A stretch of DNA of 18,848 nt. It comes from Bacillota bacterium (lineage in GTDB: Bacteria > Bacillota > Bacilli > ZCTH02-B2). The stretch's first letter is position 1; the number at the start of each line of letters is the position of its first letter. The notes under the pieces are model-generated. The model was not told the origin of the DNA and searched no databases. It saw only the letters and a list, made by a program, of their open reading frames with translations. The position numbers were made by a program, and so were the translations under genes. The stretch is taken from assembly GCA_017577895.1 (NCBI GenBank), contig PKQY01000038.1, positions 1 to 18,848 on the forward strand, read 5' to 3'. Positions 7,129 through 13,659 of the stretch are shown piece after piece.

Positions 7129-8907
7129 TTGCGATACCGGACACATGAATGCGGTACATTGGGTCTGGAGCATGTCGGCCAAAAAGTCGTCTTAAACGGT
7201 TGGGTCAACCGCCGCCGGGATTTGGGCGGCGTCATTTTCGTCGATTTGCGGGATCGGAGCGGCATCGTCCAGGTGGTGTTCCAGCCGGAAATTTCGGCGG
7301 AAGCCCTGGCGGTGGCCGACCGTTTGCGGAGCGAATACGTCGTCAGCGTTGAAGGCGTCGTCGTCGAAAGAGATCCCGACACGGTCAACCCGAAATTGAA
7401 AACCGGCAACATCGAAGTGCGGGCCGAACAGGTGGAGATTATCAATACGGCGAAAACGCCGCCGTTTCCGCTGGATGAACACGTGGAAGTGGACGAGTCG
7501 GTGCGGCTGAAATACCGCTATTTAGACTTGCGGCGGCAGCCCATGCAGGAGATGCTCCGCCTGCGCCATCGGGCCGCCAAAGTGATTCGGGATTTTCTCG
7601 ACGCCCACGGCTTCTGGGAAATCGAGACCCCCATGTTGACCCGCAGCACGCCGGAGGGGGCCCGGGATTTTCTCGTTCCGAGCCGCTTGCATCCGGGCAC
7701 GTTTTTCGCGCTTCCGCAGTCGCCGCAATTGTACAAGCAGTTGTTGATGATCGCCGGCGCGGAACGGTATTACCAAATTGTGCGCTGTTTCCGGGACGAA
7801 GATTTGCGGGCCGACCGGCAACCGGAATTTACCCAGGTGGACATTGAGGTGTCGTTCATGTCCGCCGAAGAACTGCAAGATTTGATGGAGCAGATGATCG
7901 CCGCGGTGTTCCGCGAGACTATCGGCGTGGAACTGGAACGGCCGTTTATGCGCCTCAGTTACCGGGAGGCCATGGAGCGGTTTGGGACCGACAAACCGGA
8001 CTTGCGCTTTGGCATGGAGCTGAAAGACATCAGCGATGTCGTGGCCGATTGCCAGTTCCAAGTGTTCCGCAATGCCCTGAAAAACGGCGGCCAGGTGAAA
8101 GTGCTCAACGCTCCCGGATGCGCCCGCTTCAGCCGCAAAGAAATCGACGATTTGGGCAAATATGCCGCCCGCTTCGGCGCCAAGGGATTGGCCTGGATGC
8201 AAGTGACCGACGACGGCGTGAAAAGCCCCATCGCCAAGTTTTTCACCGAAGGTGAATTGGAGCAAATCTTGCGGGTTGCCGAAGCGAAACCGGGCGACCT
8301 GTTGCTGTTTGCCGCCGACCGCCCCGATGTGGTGGCGGCCGTGTTGGGCAATTTGCGCTTGAAACTCGGGCACGATTTGGGGCTCGTGAAGGAGGACGAG
8401 TACCGCATTCTCTGGATCACCGATTTTCCGCTCCTTTCGTACGACGAGGAGGAAAAACGGTACGTCGCCCTGCACCACCCGTTTACGATGCCGCATCCGG
8501 ACGACGTGCCGCTGTTTGACACCGATCCGCTGGCCATCCGCGCCCAAGCGTACGACATGGTCTTGAACGGCCATGAAATCGGCGGCGGGAGCATGCGCAT
8601 TTACCGGCGGGACATTCAGGAAAAAATGTTTGCTGCCATCGGCCTGTCGCCGGAAGAAGCGCGGGAGAAGTTCGGCTTTTTCCTGGAAGCTTTTGAGTAC
8701 GGCGCGCCGCCCCACGGCGGCATCGCCTTCGGCTTCGACCGGCTGGTCATGTTGTTGGCCGGGAAGACGAGCTTGCGGGAAGCCATCGCTTTCCCGAAAA
8801 CGGCCAATGCCACCGAGTTGATGACGTCGGCGCCGTCGACGGTCAGCCAGGAACAGTTGGACGAACTGCATTTGGACGTCCGTTTGACGGACGATCAAGA
8901 TGAATGA
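7129..8907 (+). CDS. aspS: Aspartyl-tRNA synthetase
   Basis: AspS charges tRNA-Asp; it is a class IIb synthetase with the bacterial GAD insertion. The 592-residue protein shows an N-terminal OB anticodon-binding domain (LNGWVNRRRDLGGVIFVDLRDRSGIVQVV), the QSPQLYKQLLM segment, motif 2 (FRDEDLRADRQPEFTQ), the ...HHPFTMPHPDD segment, GGGSMRI and motif 3 (GIAFGFDRLVMLL). I chose the TTG at 7129 because it has GGAAGGAGA just upstream and gives the normal family length; a start at 7057 would add 24 residues unlike other AspRS. Whether it is discriminating or also charges tRNA-Asn cannot be decided from the window. A putative promoter for downstream transcription overlaps its last codons. Confidence 0.96.
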   Translation: MRYRTHECGTLGLEHVGQKVVLNGWVNRRRDLGGVIFVDLRDRSGIVQVVFQPEISAEALAVADRLRSEYVVSVEGVVVERDPDTVNPKLKTGNIEVRAEQVEIINTAKTPPFPLDEHVEVDESVRLKYRYLDLRRQPMQEMLRLRHRAAKVIRDFLDAHGFWEIETPMLTRSTPEGARDFLVPSRLHPGTFFALPQSPQLYKQLLMIAGAERYYQIVRCFRDEDLRADRQPEFTQVDIEVSFMSAEELQDLMEQMIAAVFRETIGVELERPFMRLSYREAMERFGTDKPDLRFGMELKDISDVVADCQFQVFRNALKNGGQVKVLNAPGCARFSRKEIDDLGKYAARFGAKGLAWMQVTDDGVKSPIAKFFTEGELEQILRVAEAKPGDLLLFAADRPDVVAAVLGNLRLKLGHDLGLVKEDEYRILWITDFPLLSYDEEEKRYVALHHPFTMPHPDDVPLFDTDPLAIRAQAYDMVLNGHEIGGGSMRIYRRDIQEKMFAAIGLSPEEAREKFGFFLEAFEYGAPPHGGIAFGFDRLVMLLAGKTSLREAIAFPKTANATELMTSAPSTVSQEQLDELHLDVRLTDDQDE

Positions 8908-8913
8908 TACAAT
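8884..8913 (+). promoter_or_regulatory. Putative sigma-A promoter overlapping the aspS 3' end
   Basis: TTGACG (8884-8889), an 18-bp spacer and TACAAT (8908-8913), with TG one base before the -10 (extended -10). Transcription would begin near 8920 and meet the terminator at 8947-8977 before reaching the nucleotidase gene. Confidence 0.5.
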
Positions 8914-8946
8914 AACAGATATTGAATTTTTGCTCAGAATCGGTTC

Positions 8947-8977
8947 AAACTCCTTCTTCGAAGGGGTTTTCTTTTTG
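8947..8977 (+). terminator. Intrinsic terminator after aspS
   Basis: Nine-pair stem AACTCCTTC (8948-8956) with GAAGGGGTT (8960-8968), loop TTC, followed by a T-rich tract (TTCTTTTT). It ends the hisS-aspS unit, or acts as an attenuator for the promoter just upstream. Confidence 0.75.
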
Positions 8978-9024
8978 GGCAAACTAGGGACGCCGAGGGT
9001 CGGTGGTGGAAGGAGGTTTTCGCT

Positions 9025-9618
9025 TTGCGGTTGGGCATCGACATTGATGGAACCATCAAGCAAACCCAGCGGGCGGCGGTGGAAGTGTACAACCAATTTT
9101 TAAAACGGAGCGTCCGACTGGAAGACGTGAAGACCTTTCACCTGGATGAGGCGTATGGGCTGACGCCGAAAGAAGGGGCCCGCTTGTGGCGAAAACTGGA
9201 ACCGAAAATTTACCGTCTGGGCGTGCCGTTGGAAAACGCCGCCGAGGCGTTGAACGAGCTGGCGCAAGAAGGGCATGAAATTTTCTTTATCACGGCCCGG
9301 CCCGGCATGAAACACATTACCGAAATCACGAAAGAATGGCTGACGCGATACCGTTTTCCCTTCAACGGGGAAAATTTGTTCATGGGTTCGCAGGACAAAG
9401 CCGCAGTGGCGAAACGGTTGGGTGTGGAGCTGTTTTTTGAAGATGCGCCTTTCCATCTCGACCGCCTGACGGCCGCCGGCGTGCCAACGGTCATTGTCGA
9501 CGCCGTGTACAACCGGGATTATCCAAAGCCCTTGCCGCGCATCAAATCGTGGCGGGAAGGCGTGGAGCTGGTCCGGGAATGGGCCCGGCGACGGTCAACC
9601 TATTTTTTGAGCAAATGA
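9025..9618 (+). CDS. HAD-superfamily nucleotidase, YqfW / 5'(3')-deoxyribonucleotidase-like
   Basis: The 197-residue protein begins MRLGIDIDGT, where D6 and D8 are the HAD nucleophile and acid/base pair. Motif II is the Thr in FFITARPG, the motif III Lys is in SQDKAAV, and motif IV is the FFEDAP acidic pair. Overall architecture matches the NT5C-like phosphatases (YqfW in B. subtilis), which remove phosphate from nucleotides; the exact substrate cannot be read from the sequence. Start is TTG at 9025, with an excellent GGAAGGAGG 8 bp upstream. It ends 9 bp before rarA, so the two are probably cotranscribed. In B. subtilis the aspS-rarA gap is occupied by the tRNA-modifying gene yrvM (tcdA) instead, so this is a local gene replacement. 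Confident of superfamily, less so of substrate. Confidence 0.85.
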   Translation: MRLGIDIDGTIKQTQRAAVEVYNQFLKRSVRLEDVKTFHLDEAYGLTPKEGARLWRKLEPKIYRLGVPLENAAEALNELAQEGHEIFFITARPGMKHITEITKEWLTRYRFPFNGENLFMGSQDKAAVAKRLGVELFFEDAPFHLDRLTAAGVPTVIVDAVYNRDYPKPLPRIKSWREGVELVREWARRRSTYFLSK

Positions 9619-9627
9619 GGGTACCGG

Positions 9628-10977
9628 ATGGATCTGTTTGCGTATGATGAAGAAAAAATGGCGCCGTTGGCAGCCCGGATGCGGCCACGGACCTTGGACG
9701 AGATGTTGGGGCAAGAACACCTCATCGGGCCCGGAAAGTTGCTCCGGCGGGCCATCGAGGCCGACCGGCTGTCGTCGGTCATTTTCTGGGGGCCGCCGGG
9801 CAGCGGCAAAACGACGTTGGCCCGGATTATCGCCGAGACGACATCGGCCCATTTTGTGTCGTTGAACGCCGTTTCGGCCACGGTGAAAGAATTGCGCGAG
9901 GTCATGGATGAAGCCGAGGAATTGCGCCGCTTGTACGGCCGCAAGACGATTTTGTTTCTCGATGAAATTCACCGCTTCAACAAGGCGCAGCAGGACGCGC
10001 TCTTGCCGGCGGTGGAAAAGGGCCAGATTATTCTCATCGGCGCCACCACCGAAAATCCCTACTTCGAAGTGAACTCGGCTTTGCTGTCCCGCAGCCAGTT
10101 GTTTCAGTTTCACCCGTTGAGCGAAGAACATATTAAAACGGCACTGCGCCGGGCGTTGGCCGACCGGGAGCGGGGATTCGGCGACCGGCAGGTGGAAGTG
10201 GAAGAAGCGGCGCTGGACTTTATCGCCTCCCGCTCCAACGGTGATGTGCGGGCGGCCTTGAACGCCCTGGAGTTGGCCGTATTGACGACGGAGCCCGATG
10301 CCGACGGCATCCAGCGCATCGACCTGGCGGTGGCGGAAGAATGCCTGCAACAGCCGGCACTCCGGTATGACCGCGGCGATCACCGGTACGACATGATGAG
10401 TGCGCTCATCAAATCCATTCGCGGGTCTGATTCCCAGGCGGCGTTGTACTGGCTCGCTTGCATGCTGGAAGGGGGCGAAGATCCGAAAGTCATCGCCCGA
10501 AGGCTTCTGGTTCACGCATCCGAAGACATCGGCTTGGCCAACCCGCAGGCGCTCGTGCAGGCGGCGGCCACGTGGATCGCGGTGCAAGCGGTGGGCATGC
10601 CGGAGGCGCGCATCAACTTGGCCCAGTGCGTGATTTATTTGGCAGAAAGTCCCAAGTCCAACAGCGTCATCCGCGCCATTGATGCGGCCATGGCCGATGT
10701 GCGCAACCGGCCGACGGGCCAGGTACCGGTCCATTTGCGGGACACGCATTATCCCGGTGCCAAAAAACTCGGCCACGGCAAAGGATACTTATACCCTCAC
10801 GACTTTCCCGGCCATTGGGTTCCGCAGCAGTATCTGCCCGACGAATTGGTCGGCGTCCGGTATTACGAGCCGACCCGGCAAGGACAAGAGGCAACGATTT
10901 GGAAAAACCATCAGGAACGGTTGCGGCGGATGGCGACAGAAGAGAAGCCAAATGGAAAGAAAGACGACAAACGGTGA
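9628..10977 (+). CDS. rarA: Replication-associated recombination protein RarA (MgsA)
   Basis: RarA is a clamp-loader-like AAA+ ATPase acting at stalled replication forks, related to bacterial MgsA and eukaryotic WRNIP1. The 449-residue protein has Walker A GPPGSGKT (55-62), Walker B ILFLDEIH (108-115), the sensor-1 segment IGATTENP, then the conserved helical C-terminal tetramerisation region (for example KSIRGSDSQAALYWLACMLEGGEDPKVIARRL and GKGYLYPHDFPGHW). It is slightly longer than the B. subtilis protein (421) because of a charged tail. The ATG at 9628 has only a weak GAGGG site and follows the nucleotidase by 9 bp, suggesting coupled expression. A terminator follows its stop. Position just before cymR matches B. 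subtilis. Confidence 0.96.
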   Translation: MDLFAYDEEKMAPLAARMRPRTLDEMLGQEHLIGPGKLLRRAIEADRLSSVIFWGPPGSGKTTLARIIAETTSAHFVSLNAVSATVKELREVMDEAEELRRLYGRKTILFLDEIHRFNKAQQDALLPAVEKGQIILIGATTENPYFEVNSALLSRSQLFQFHPLSEEHIKTALRRALADRERGFGDRQVEVEEAALDFIASRSNGDVRAALNALELAVLTTEPDADGIQRIDLAVAEECLQQPALRYDRGDHRYDMMSALIKSIRGSDSQAALYWLACMLEGGEDPKVIARRLLVHASEDIGLANPQALVQAAATWIAVQAVGMPEARINLAQCVIYLAESPKSNSVIRAIDAAMADVRNRPTGQVPVHLRDTHYPGAKKLGHGKGYLYPHDFPGHWVPQQYLPDELVGVRYYEPTRQGQEATIWKNHQERLRRMATEEKPNGKKDDKR

Positions 10978-10984
10978 GACCGAC

Positions 10985-11012
10985 GGGCGTTACCGAAAAC
11001 GCCCTTCTTTTG
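10985..11012 (+). terminator. Intrinsic terminator after rarA
   Basis: GGGCGTT (10985-10991) pairs with AACGCCC (10998-11004) around a six-base loop and is followed by TTCTTTT. It separates rarA from the cymR promoter. Confidence 0.75.
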
Positions 11013-11039
11013 GCGTTGAAAAGCAGCAAACCGTTTTGA

Positions 11040-11070
11040 ATTGGAATTCCGATTGCCAAACAGGTACAAT
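11040..11070 (+). promoter_or_regulatory. cymR promoter with overlapping palindrome
   Basis: TTGGAA (11041-11046), an 18-bp spacer and TACAAT (11065-11070). The -35 lies within the near-perfect palindrome ATTGGAATTCCGAT (11040-11053), a likely repressor site; autoregulation by CymR is an inference. The leader to the GTG start is about 70 nt. Confidence 0.55.
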
Positions 11071-11147
11071 AAGATTGTCAACGGATGGGATTGAACGGGA
11101 GCCATCGGTTTGCTGGACGGTTTGAGGTGAATGAGGAGGGTGACTTT

Positions 11148-11567
11148 GTGAAAGTTTCCACCAGAGGGCGATACGGATTAGTGTTGATGATGGAGTTAGC
11201 CAAAAGTTACGGGCAAGGACCCGTGTCCTTGAAAGCGATTGCGGAACGGCACAACTTGTCGGAACATTATTTGGAACAGTTGGTTTCGCCGTTACGTAAC
11301 AGCGGTTTGGTGAAAAGCATTCGGGGGGCATACGGCGGATACGTCCTGGCACGGAAGCCGGAAGAAATTACCGCCGGCGACATCATCCGGGTGTTGGAAG
11401 GCCCCATTAATCCGGTGGAAGTGGAGGAAGAAAACGAACCAGGAAGCCGGCAGTTGTGGATGCGGGTCCGGGACAGCATTACGGAAGTGTTGGATTCCAC
11501 CACGTTGCAAGACTTGATTTCGGTGAGCGGCGACGACGAAACGGAAGCGTACATGTTTTACATTTAA
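11148..11567 (+). CDS. cymR: CymR, Rrf2-family repressor of cysteine metabolism
   Basis: CymR represses cysteine and methionine uptake and synthesis genes, in B. subtilis as a complex with O-acetylserine thiol-lyase CysK. The 139-residue product is very close to the B. subtilis protein: an N-terminal winged helix (KVSTRGRYGL; SLKAIAERHNLSEHYLEQLVSPLRNSGLVKSIRGAYGGYVL), then ITAGDIIRVLEGPINPVEV, and the same ...EAYMFYI C-terminus. It contains no cysteine at all, so unlike IscR or NsrR it cannot bind an Fe-S cluster. The start is the GTG at 11148, with AGGAGGG 7 bp upstream; the frame is open to 11085 but those residues have no family counterpart. The desulfurase gene follows after 55 bp with no terminator, forming the usual cymR-yrvO operon. 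Confidence 0.96.
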   Translation: MKVSTRGRYGLVLMMELAKSYGQGPVSLKAIAERHNLSEHYLEQLVSPLRNSGLVKSIRGAYGGYVLARKPEEITAGDIIRVLEGPINPVEVEEENEPGSRQLWMRVRDSITEVLDSTTLQDLISVSGDDETEAYMFYI

Positions 11568-11622
11568 TCGTCGCATATAATCGCCGCAATATCCTCGGGA
11601 CCGCATGAAAGAAGGGAACGGG

Positions 11623-12762
11623 ATGATTTATTTGGATCACGCCGCTACGACCCCGGTGCATCCGGAAGTGGCTGAGGCCATGCGCCCTTTGCTGTTGGAA
11701 AAATACGGCAATCCCTCCAGCTTGCACAGGTACGGCCGGGAGGCGCGGGCAGCGGTGGATGAGGCGCGGGAGACGATTGCCGAAAGTCTCGGCGCCGAGC
11801 CGGGGGAAATCGTCTTCACCAGCGGCGGGACAGAAGCGGACAATTTGGCGCTCGTCGGCGTCGCCTGGGCAGCCCGGGAACGGGGCAAAGGCAACCATAT
11901 CGTCACCAGCACCATTGAACATCCTGCGGTGTTGGAGACGTGTGCGTTTTTGGAAAAAATCGGTTTTCGCATCACGTACGTTCCGGTCAACCGGTACGGG
12001 GAATTGGATATCGACGCATTGGCAGCGGCGCTGACCGACGACACGGTGCTCGTTTCGGTCATGATGGGCAACAACGAAGTGGGTACCCGTCAACCGATTG
12101 AAACCATCGGGGCGCTGGTCAAGGAACGGGGCGCGTGGTTTCACACCGACGCCGTGCAAGCCATGACGTTGGAAGCCATCGACTGCCGGTCGCTGCCGGT
12201 GGATTTGCTCTCCATTTCTGCTCATAAAATCAACGGACCCAAGGGCGTCGGGGCGCTGTACGTCGCCAAAGGAGTGCCGTTGGAACCGCTGTTGCACGGC
12301 GGGATGCAAGAGCGCCGGCGGCGGGGCGGGACGGAAAATGTCCCCGGCATCGTCGGCTTTCAGGCAGCGGTGAAACTGCTGCGCCGGACGTTGCCTCAAC
12401 GGGAGGAGAAGTACCGGCAATTGCGGGAGACGATGTTGCGGGAATTGACCCGACGGCTGGGGACCGAACGGTTCGTCGTCAACGGCCATCCGGAGCGGGG
12501 GTATCCGCACATTCTCAACATCAGTTTTCCGGGAGTGGACAGCGAGACGTTGTTGATTCGGCTGGACATGGCCGGCGTCGCCGCATCCAGCGGGTCCGCC
12601 TGCACTGCCGGAGCCATGCGGCCGTCGCACGTGTTGCGGGCCATGGGCTTGGACGAGACGCTGGTCCGTTCCGCCGTGCGATTCAGTTTCGGCTACGAAA
12701 CGACCGAGGACGAGGTCGTGACGGCGGCCCGCATCGTGGCCGACGCGGTAGAAGCATGTTGA
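11623..12762 (+). CDS. yrvO: Cysteine desulfurase (IscS/NifS class, YrvO-type)
   Basis: This PLP enzyme takes sulfur from cysteine as an enzyme persulfide, giving alanine; YrvO-type enzymes supply MnmA for tRNA 2-thiouridine. The 379-residue protein has the start MIYLDHAATTP, H100 (STIEHPAVL) stacking on PLP, the PLP lysine K202 (SAHKINGPKG) and the catalytic cysteine C327 in SSGSACTAGAMRPSHVL. The ATG at 11623 is preceded by GAAGGGAACGGG and matches the family start; the ATG at 11605 would add six residues. It is the second gene of the cymR operon, and its stop codon is already inside a strong terminator. In B. subtilis mnmA follows directly, but here it does not, so the sulfur acceptor must be encoded elsewhere. 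Confidence 0.93.
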   Translation: MIYLDHAATTPVHPEVAEAMRPLLLEKYGNPSSLHRYGREARAAVDEARETIAESLGAEPGEIVFTSGGTEADNLALVGVAWAARERGKGNHIVTSTIEHPAVLETCAFLEKIGFRITYVPVNRYGELDIDALAAALTDDTVLVSVMMGNNEVGTRQPIETIGALVKERGAWFHTDAVQAMTLEAIDCRSLPVDLLSISAHKINGPKGVGALYVAKGVPLEPLLHGGMQERRRRGGTENVPGIVGFQAAVKLLRRTLPQREEKYRQLRETMLRELTRRLGTERFVVNGHPERGYPHILNISFPGVDSETLLIRLDMAGVAASSGSACTAGAMRPSHVLRAMGLDETLVRSAVRFSFGYETTEDEVVTAARIVADAVEAC

Positions 12763-12799
12763 CCGCCTCATCCCTCATACGGGTGAGGCGGTCTTTTTT
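12761..12799 (+). terminator. Strong intrinsic terminator after yrvO
   Basis: GACCGCCTCA (12761-12770) pairs with TGAGGCGGTC (12784-12793), with an inner CCC/GGG extension across one bulged T, followed by six Ts. It begins inside the yrvO stop codon, so yrvO is the last gene of its operon. Confidence 0.88.
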
Positions 12800-12813
12800 G
12801 TTGGGGCATACTA
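12784..12813 (+). promoter_or_regulatory. Possible sigma-G (forespore) promoter for the yrrD-like gene
   Basis: CATACTA (12807-12813) exactly matches the sigma-G -10 consensus as I remember it. A partial TGA at 12784 is the only -35 likeness, at suitable spacing but overlapping the terminator stem. If used, transcription would begin inside the nominal ATG at 12814, which favours the TTG at 12832 as start. Confidence 0.3.
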
Positions 12814-12831
12814 ATGCCGGGTGATGGTGCG

Positions 12832-13299
12832 TTGAAAAAAGGACAAGAATTGTTGGGCATGGCGGTCGTGGACCAACAGACAGGGAAACAGTTGGGCGTT
12901 GTACGGGACGTCTATTTTGACGCGTCGTGGCGGCTCAAAGGATTGATCGTCGAAAACAAGGGCCTGTTCCGGCAAGGCCGGTGCATCCCTTTGGAGCAGC
13001 TGAACATCGGTGAAGATGCCGTCATGGTGGATGAAGATGCGGTCATGCAACAGTTGCCCGAAGGGATGTATACCCTTTACAGCGGGGAAAACAAACTGGC
13101 GGGAAAATCGGTCATGACCAAGGACGGGGACGGATTGGGACAGATTCACGACGTATATTTTCTGGAAGAAATGGGAACCTTGATCGGGTGTGAACTGTCC
13201 GATGGATTGCTTTCCGACCTTCGCCACGGGCGCAAATTCGTGCCGTGGAGACCGGATGTGACGGTGGGGGAAGACGTGGTCTTTTTTCCGGAAGTGTAG
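12832..13299 (+). CDS. yrrD: PRC-barrel domain protein, YrrD-like
   Basis: The 155-residue protein appears to contain two PRC-barrel-like units, one around GMAVVDQQTGKQLGVVRDVYFD and the second around GKSVMTKDGDGLGQIHDVYFLEEMGTLIGCELSDG. PRC barrels are small beta domains found in photosynthetic reaction-centre H subunits and RimM; the function of YrrD is not established. Placement two genes before the AI-2E protein supports the YrrD identity. I chose TTG at 12832, because it has GGTGAT just upstream and the product then begins MKKGQELLG, as PRC proteins of this type do; an ATG at 12814 would add six residues. It lies directly after the yrvO terminator, so it needs its own promoter. Confidence 0.75.
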   Translation: MKKGQELLGMAVVDQQTGKQLGVVRDVYFDASWRLKGLIVENKGLFRQGRCIPLEQLNIGEDAVMVDEDAVMQQLPEGMYTLYSGENKLAGKSVMTKDGDGLGQIHDVYFLEEMGTLIGCELSDGLLSDLRHGRKFVPWRPDVTVGEDVVFFPEV

Positions 13300-13352
13300 C
13301 GGTTGAACCGGCCGTCGGCGTCGCCAAACGTTTTGATGAGGAGTGACGGCAG

Positions 13353-13556
13353 ATGAATTATGCTTGTCCCAATTGCAGGACGAAAAACATCGGGAAAATC
13401 GGGAGCCACCAATATTATTGCTGGGAATGCTATATCGAGTTCGGCGTACAGGGCGATGTGATAAAAATGTACGAAGTGGAAGAAGATGGGAGTCTCACGT
13501 CGCTGGACGATTTGTTCACGTTAGAGAAGCGGCACGTGTCGCAACACGTCTATTAA
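13353..13556 (+). CDS. Small zinc-ribbon protein of unknown function
   Basis: A 67-residue protein with C5-x2-C8 and C23-x2-C26, the spacing of a zinc ribbon or rubredoxin-like knuckle, followed by an acidic segment and a hydrophilic tail. No DNA-binding domain or membrane segment is visible. The ATG has AGGAG 10 bp upstream, and the gene sits 53 bp after the yrrD-like gene and about 100 bp before the AI-2E gene with no terminator between, so it is probably part of the same operon. I do not recognise a characterised homologue. It could be a small regulatory or assembly protein, but this is not shown by the sequence. Confidence 0.8.
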   Translation: MNYACPNCRTKNIGKIGSHQYYCWECYIEFGVQGDVIKMYEVEEDGSLTSLDDLFTLEKRHVSQHVY

Positions 13557-13659
13557 GCGAGACGATGGTGCTTGCGCCAGTGGCCGGCGGGATTTCGTGC
13601 TGCCACCGATGGGCCGACTTTTTGCCGCAGGGTCGCGGCAGACGAATGGAGCGGGGACG

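Noticed and set aside
7522..9096. 524-codon open frame on the minus strand opposite aspS
   Set aside because: Rich in H, Q, R and F, as expected of an antisense shadow of synthetase codons; aspS is complete on the other strand.
8900..9103. Short plus-strand ORF starting at the aspS stop (ATGA overlap)
   Set aside because: It runs through the post-aspS terminator and the ribosome binding site and start of the nucleotidase gene; no family features.
9595..10776. 393-codon open frame on the minus strand opposite rarA
   Set aside because: Shadow of rarA; no ribosome binding site or recognisable motif.
11479..12771. 430-codon open frame on the minus strand opposite yrvO
   Set aside because: Covers the desulfurase gene and its terminator in antisense; composition is that of a shadow frame.
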